Shown: one piece after another, positions 5,289 through 5,861 of the stretch
Layout: each line of letters starts with the position of its first letter
How positions within the stretch are numbered: the stretch's first letter is position 1
NCBI GenBank assembly: GCA_025458755.1
Contig: JALORT010000261.1
Location: 1-5,861, forward strand
Reading direction: 5' to 3'
DNA: 5,861 nucleotides
From: Methylotetracoccus sp.
GTDB lineage: Bacteria; Pseudomonadota; Gammaproteobacteria; Methylococcales; Methylococcaceae
Translations under genes and position numbers: made by a program
Notes under the pieces: generated by a model
What the model saw: only the letters and a program-made list of their open reading frames with translations
What the model was told of the DNA's origin: nothing
The model's database searches: none

Positions 5289-5325
5289 GCGTCGCGGACA
5301 TCTGACTGACCGTGGGCGGCCGGTG
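5274..5325 (+). repeat. Inverted repeat between the deaminase and dksA2-type genes
   Basis: CACCGGCC (5274-5281) and GGCCGGTG (5318-5325) are perfect 8-bp complements separated by 36 nt, spanning the deaminase stop codon and ending 25 nt before the next ribosome site. The left arm overlaps another palindrome, GGTGA-T-TCACC (5267-5277). The RNA could form a stem-loop in the 73-nt intergenic spacer and so affect the transcript or coupling between the genes. No T-tract follows. Confidence 0.4.
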
Positions 5326-5361
5326 TAGAACGAGCATGAAAGAGATGAACGAGGACAACGG

Positions 5362-5817
5362 ATGAGTATCGGCGAGAGACAGTCCCGAAGCGGTGCTGAG
5401 CAACTTGTGAAACCGCTGGGCGAGGTCACGCTGCTCGCCACGGACGAGGGCGACTACATGAATCGGGAGCAACTCGCCTACTTTCGTACCCGCTTGATGC
5501 GAATGCGGGGTGAAATTCTGATGCACGCCGATGAGACAAAAGCTCACTTGTCAGAGAACGTGCCTTTATCCGATCCGAACGACCGCGCGACGGTTGAGGA
5601 AGAGAATCTGCTGGAGCAGCGTCTGCGCGACCGCGAGCGCAAGCATCTGCGAAAGATCGAGGCGGCCCTGGCTCGCATCGAGAATGGCAGTTACGGTTTC
5701 TGCCTGGAAACCGGCGAGCCGATCGGGTTGAAACGCCTGATGGCGCGTCCGACCGCAGAATACTGTCTCGAGGTTCAGGCGGCCCGCGAACGCCTGGAGC
5801 GCGTCAATGCGATCTGA
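5362..5817 (+). CDS. dksA2: DksA2-type RNA polymerase-binding regulator with a two-cysteine finger
   Basis: This 151-aa DksA-family protein would bind RNA polymerase through the secondary channel and work with ppGpp in the stringent response. Its numbering parallels E. coli DksA. The coiled-coil tip DPNDRA has Asp71, Asp74 and Ala76, the functional residues. The globular part reads YGFCLETGEPIGLKRLMARPTAEYCLEV. Of the four zinc-finger cysteines of classical DksA (114, 117, 135, 138), only Cys114 and Cys135 remain; positions 117 and 138 are Thr and Val. That pattern is typical of DksA2, the paralogue that works without structural zinc and is induced by zinc starvation. Start ATG 5362 follows GAGGA (5351-5355) by 6 nt; Met33 is a possible shorter start. 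It lies 73 nt after the deaminase and is the last recognised gene of the operon. Confidence 0.92.
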   Translation: MSIGERQSRSGAEQLVKPLGEVTLLATDEGDYMNREQLAYFRTRLMRMRGEILMHADETKAHLSENVPLSDPNDRATVEEENLLEQRLRDRERKHLRKIEAALARIENGSYGFCLETGEPIGLKRLMARPTAEYCLEVQAARERLERVNAI

Positions 5818-5861
5818 GCGCGCCGTCCACCGGGGCGGGCCCGGCGTCCGAAGGTCCTGCG

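Noticed and set aside
1..5861. tRNA, rRNA, CRISPR, insertion sequence or attachment site
   Set aside because: No cloverleaf, spaced repeats, transposase motifs or terminal inverted repeats were found by eye on either strand.

Overview
The window looks like the chromosome of a fairly GC-rich gammaproteobacterium. The lineage is inferred from gene content (aa3-type cytochrome oxidase cluster, DksA-family protein, DUF1826 protein and an E. coli-like Zur operator); I cannot name a genus. There are three blocks.

Block 1 (1-1615, + strand) is the 3' part of an aa3-type cytochrome c oxidase operon. It holds a 36-aa single-span membrane protein, the copper chaperone CtaG/Cox11, overlapped by 4 nt (GTGA), and oxidase subunit III. 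Subunits I and II presumably lie just upstream. A strong hairpin at the left edge precedes the small gene.

Block 2 (1616-3130) holds a minus-strand putative lipoprotein gene (1762-2145) that converges on the oxidase operon. A divergent plus-strand gene (2227-2667) encodes a small exported or anchored protein resembling DUF6694. About 460 bases without an intact gene follow. On the minus strand of that stretch I see what looks like a decayed fragment of glucose-6-phosphate dehydrogenase (zwf).

Block 3 (3133-5817, + strand) is the most interesting part. A consensus -35 (TTGACA) is followed by a sequence that closely resembles the E. coli znu Zur operator. Downstream, in one direction, lie: a wrecked COG0523 (ZigA/YciC-type) zinc-GTPase gene; a DUF1826 gene; a 74-aa protein of unknown function; a stand-alone RibD-type deaminase; and a DksA2-type regulator that keeps only two of the four zinc-finger cysteines. 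COG0523, DUF1826 and dksA2 are familiar partners in zinc-starvation (Zur) loci, so I read this as a Zur-controlled zinc-sparing operon. Its metallochaperone has been destroyed by deletion while the genes behind it remain intact. The ending of the lost GTPase survives out of frame directly in front of the DUF1826 gene.

No rRNA, tRNA, CRISPR array or insertion sequence was recognised.
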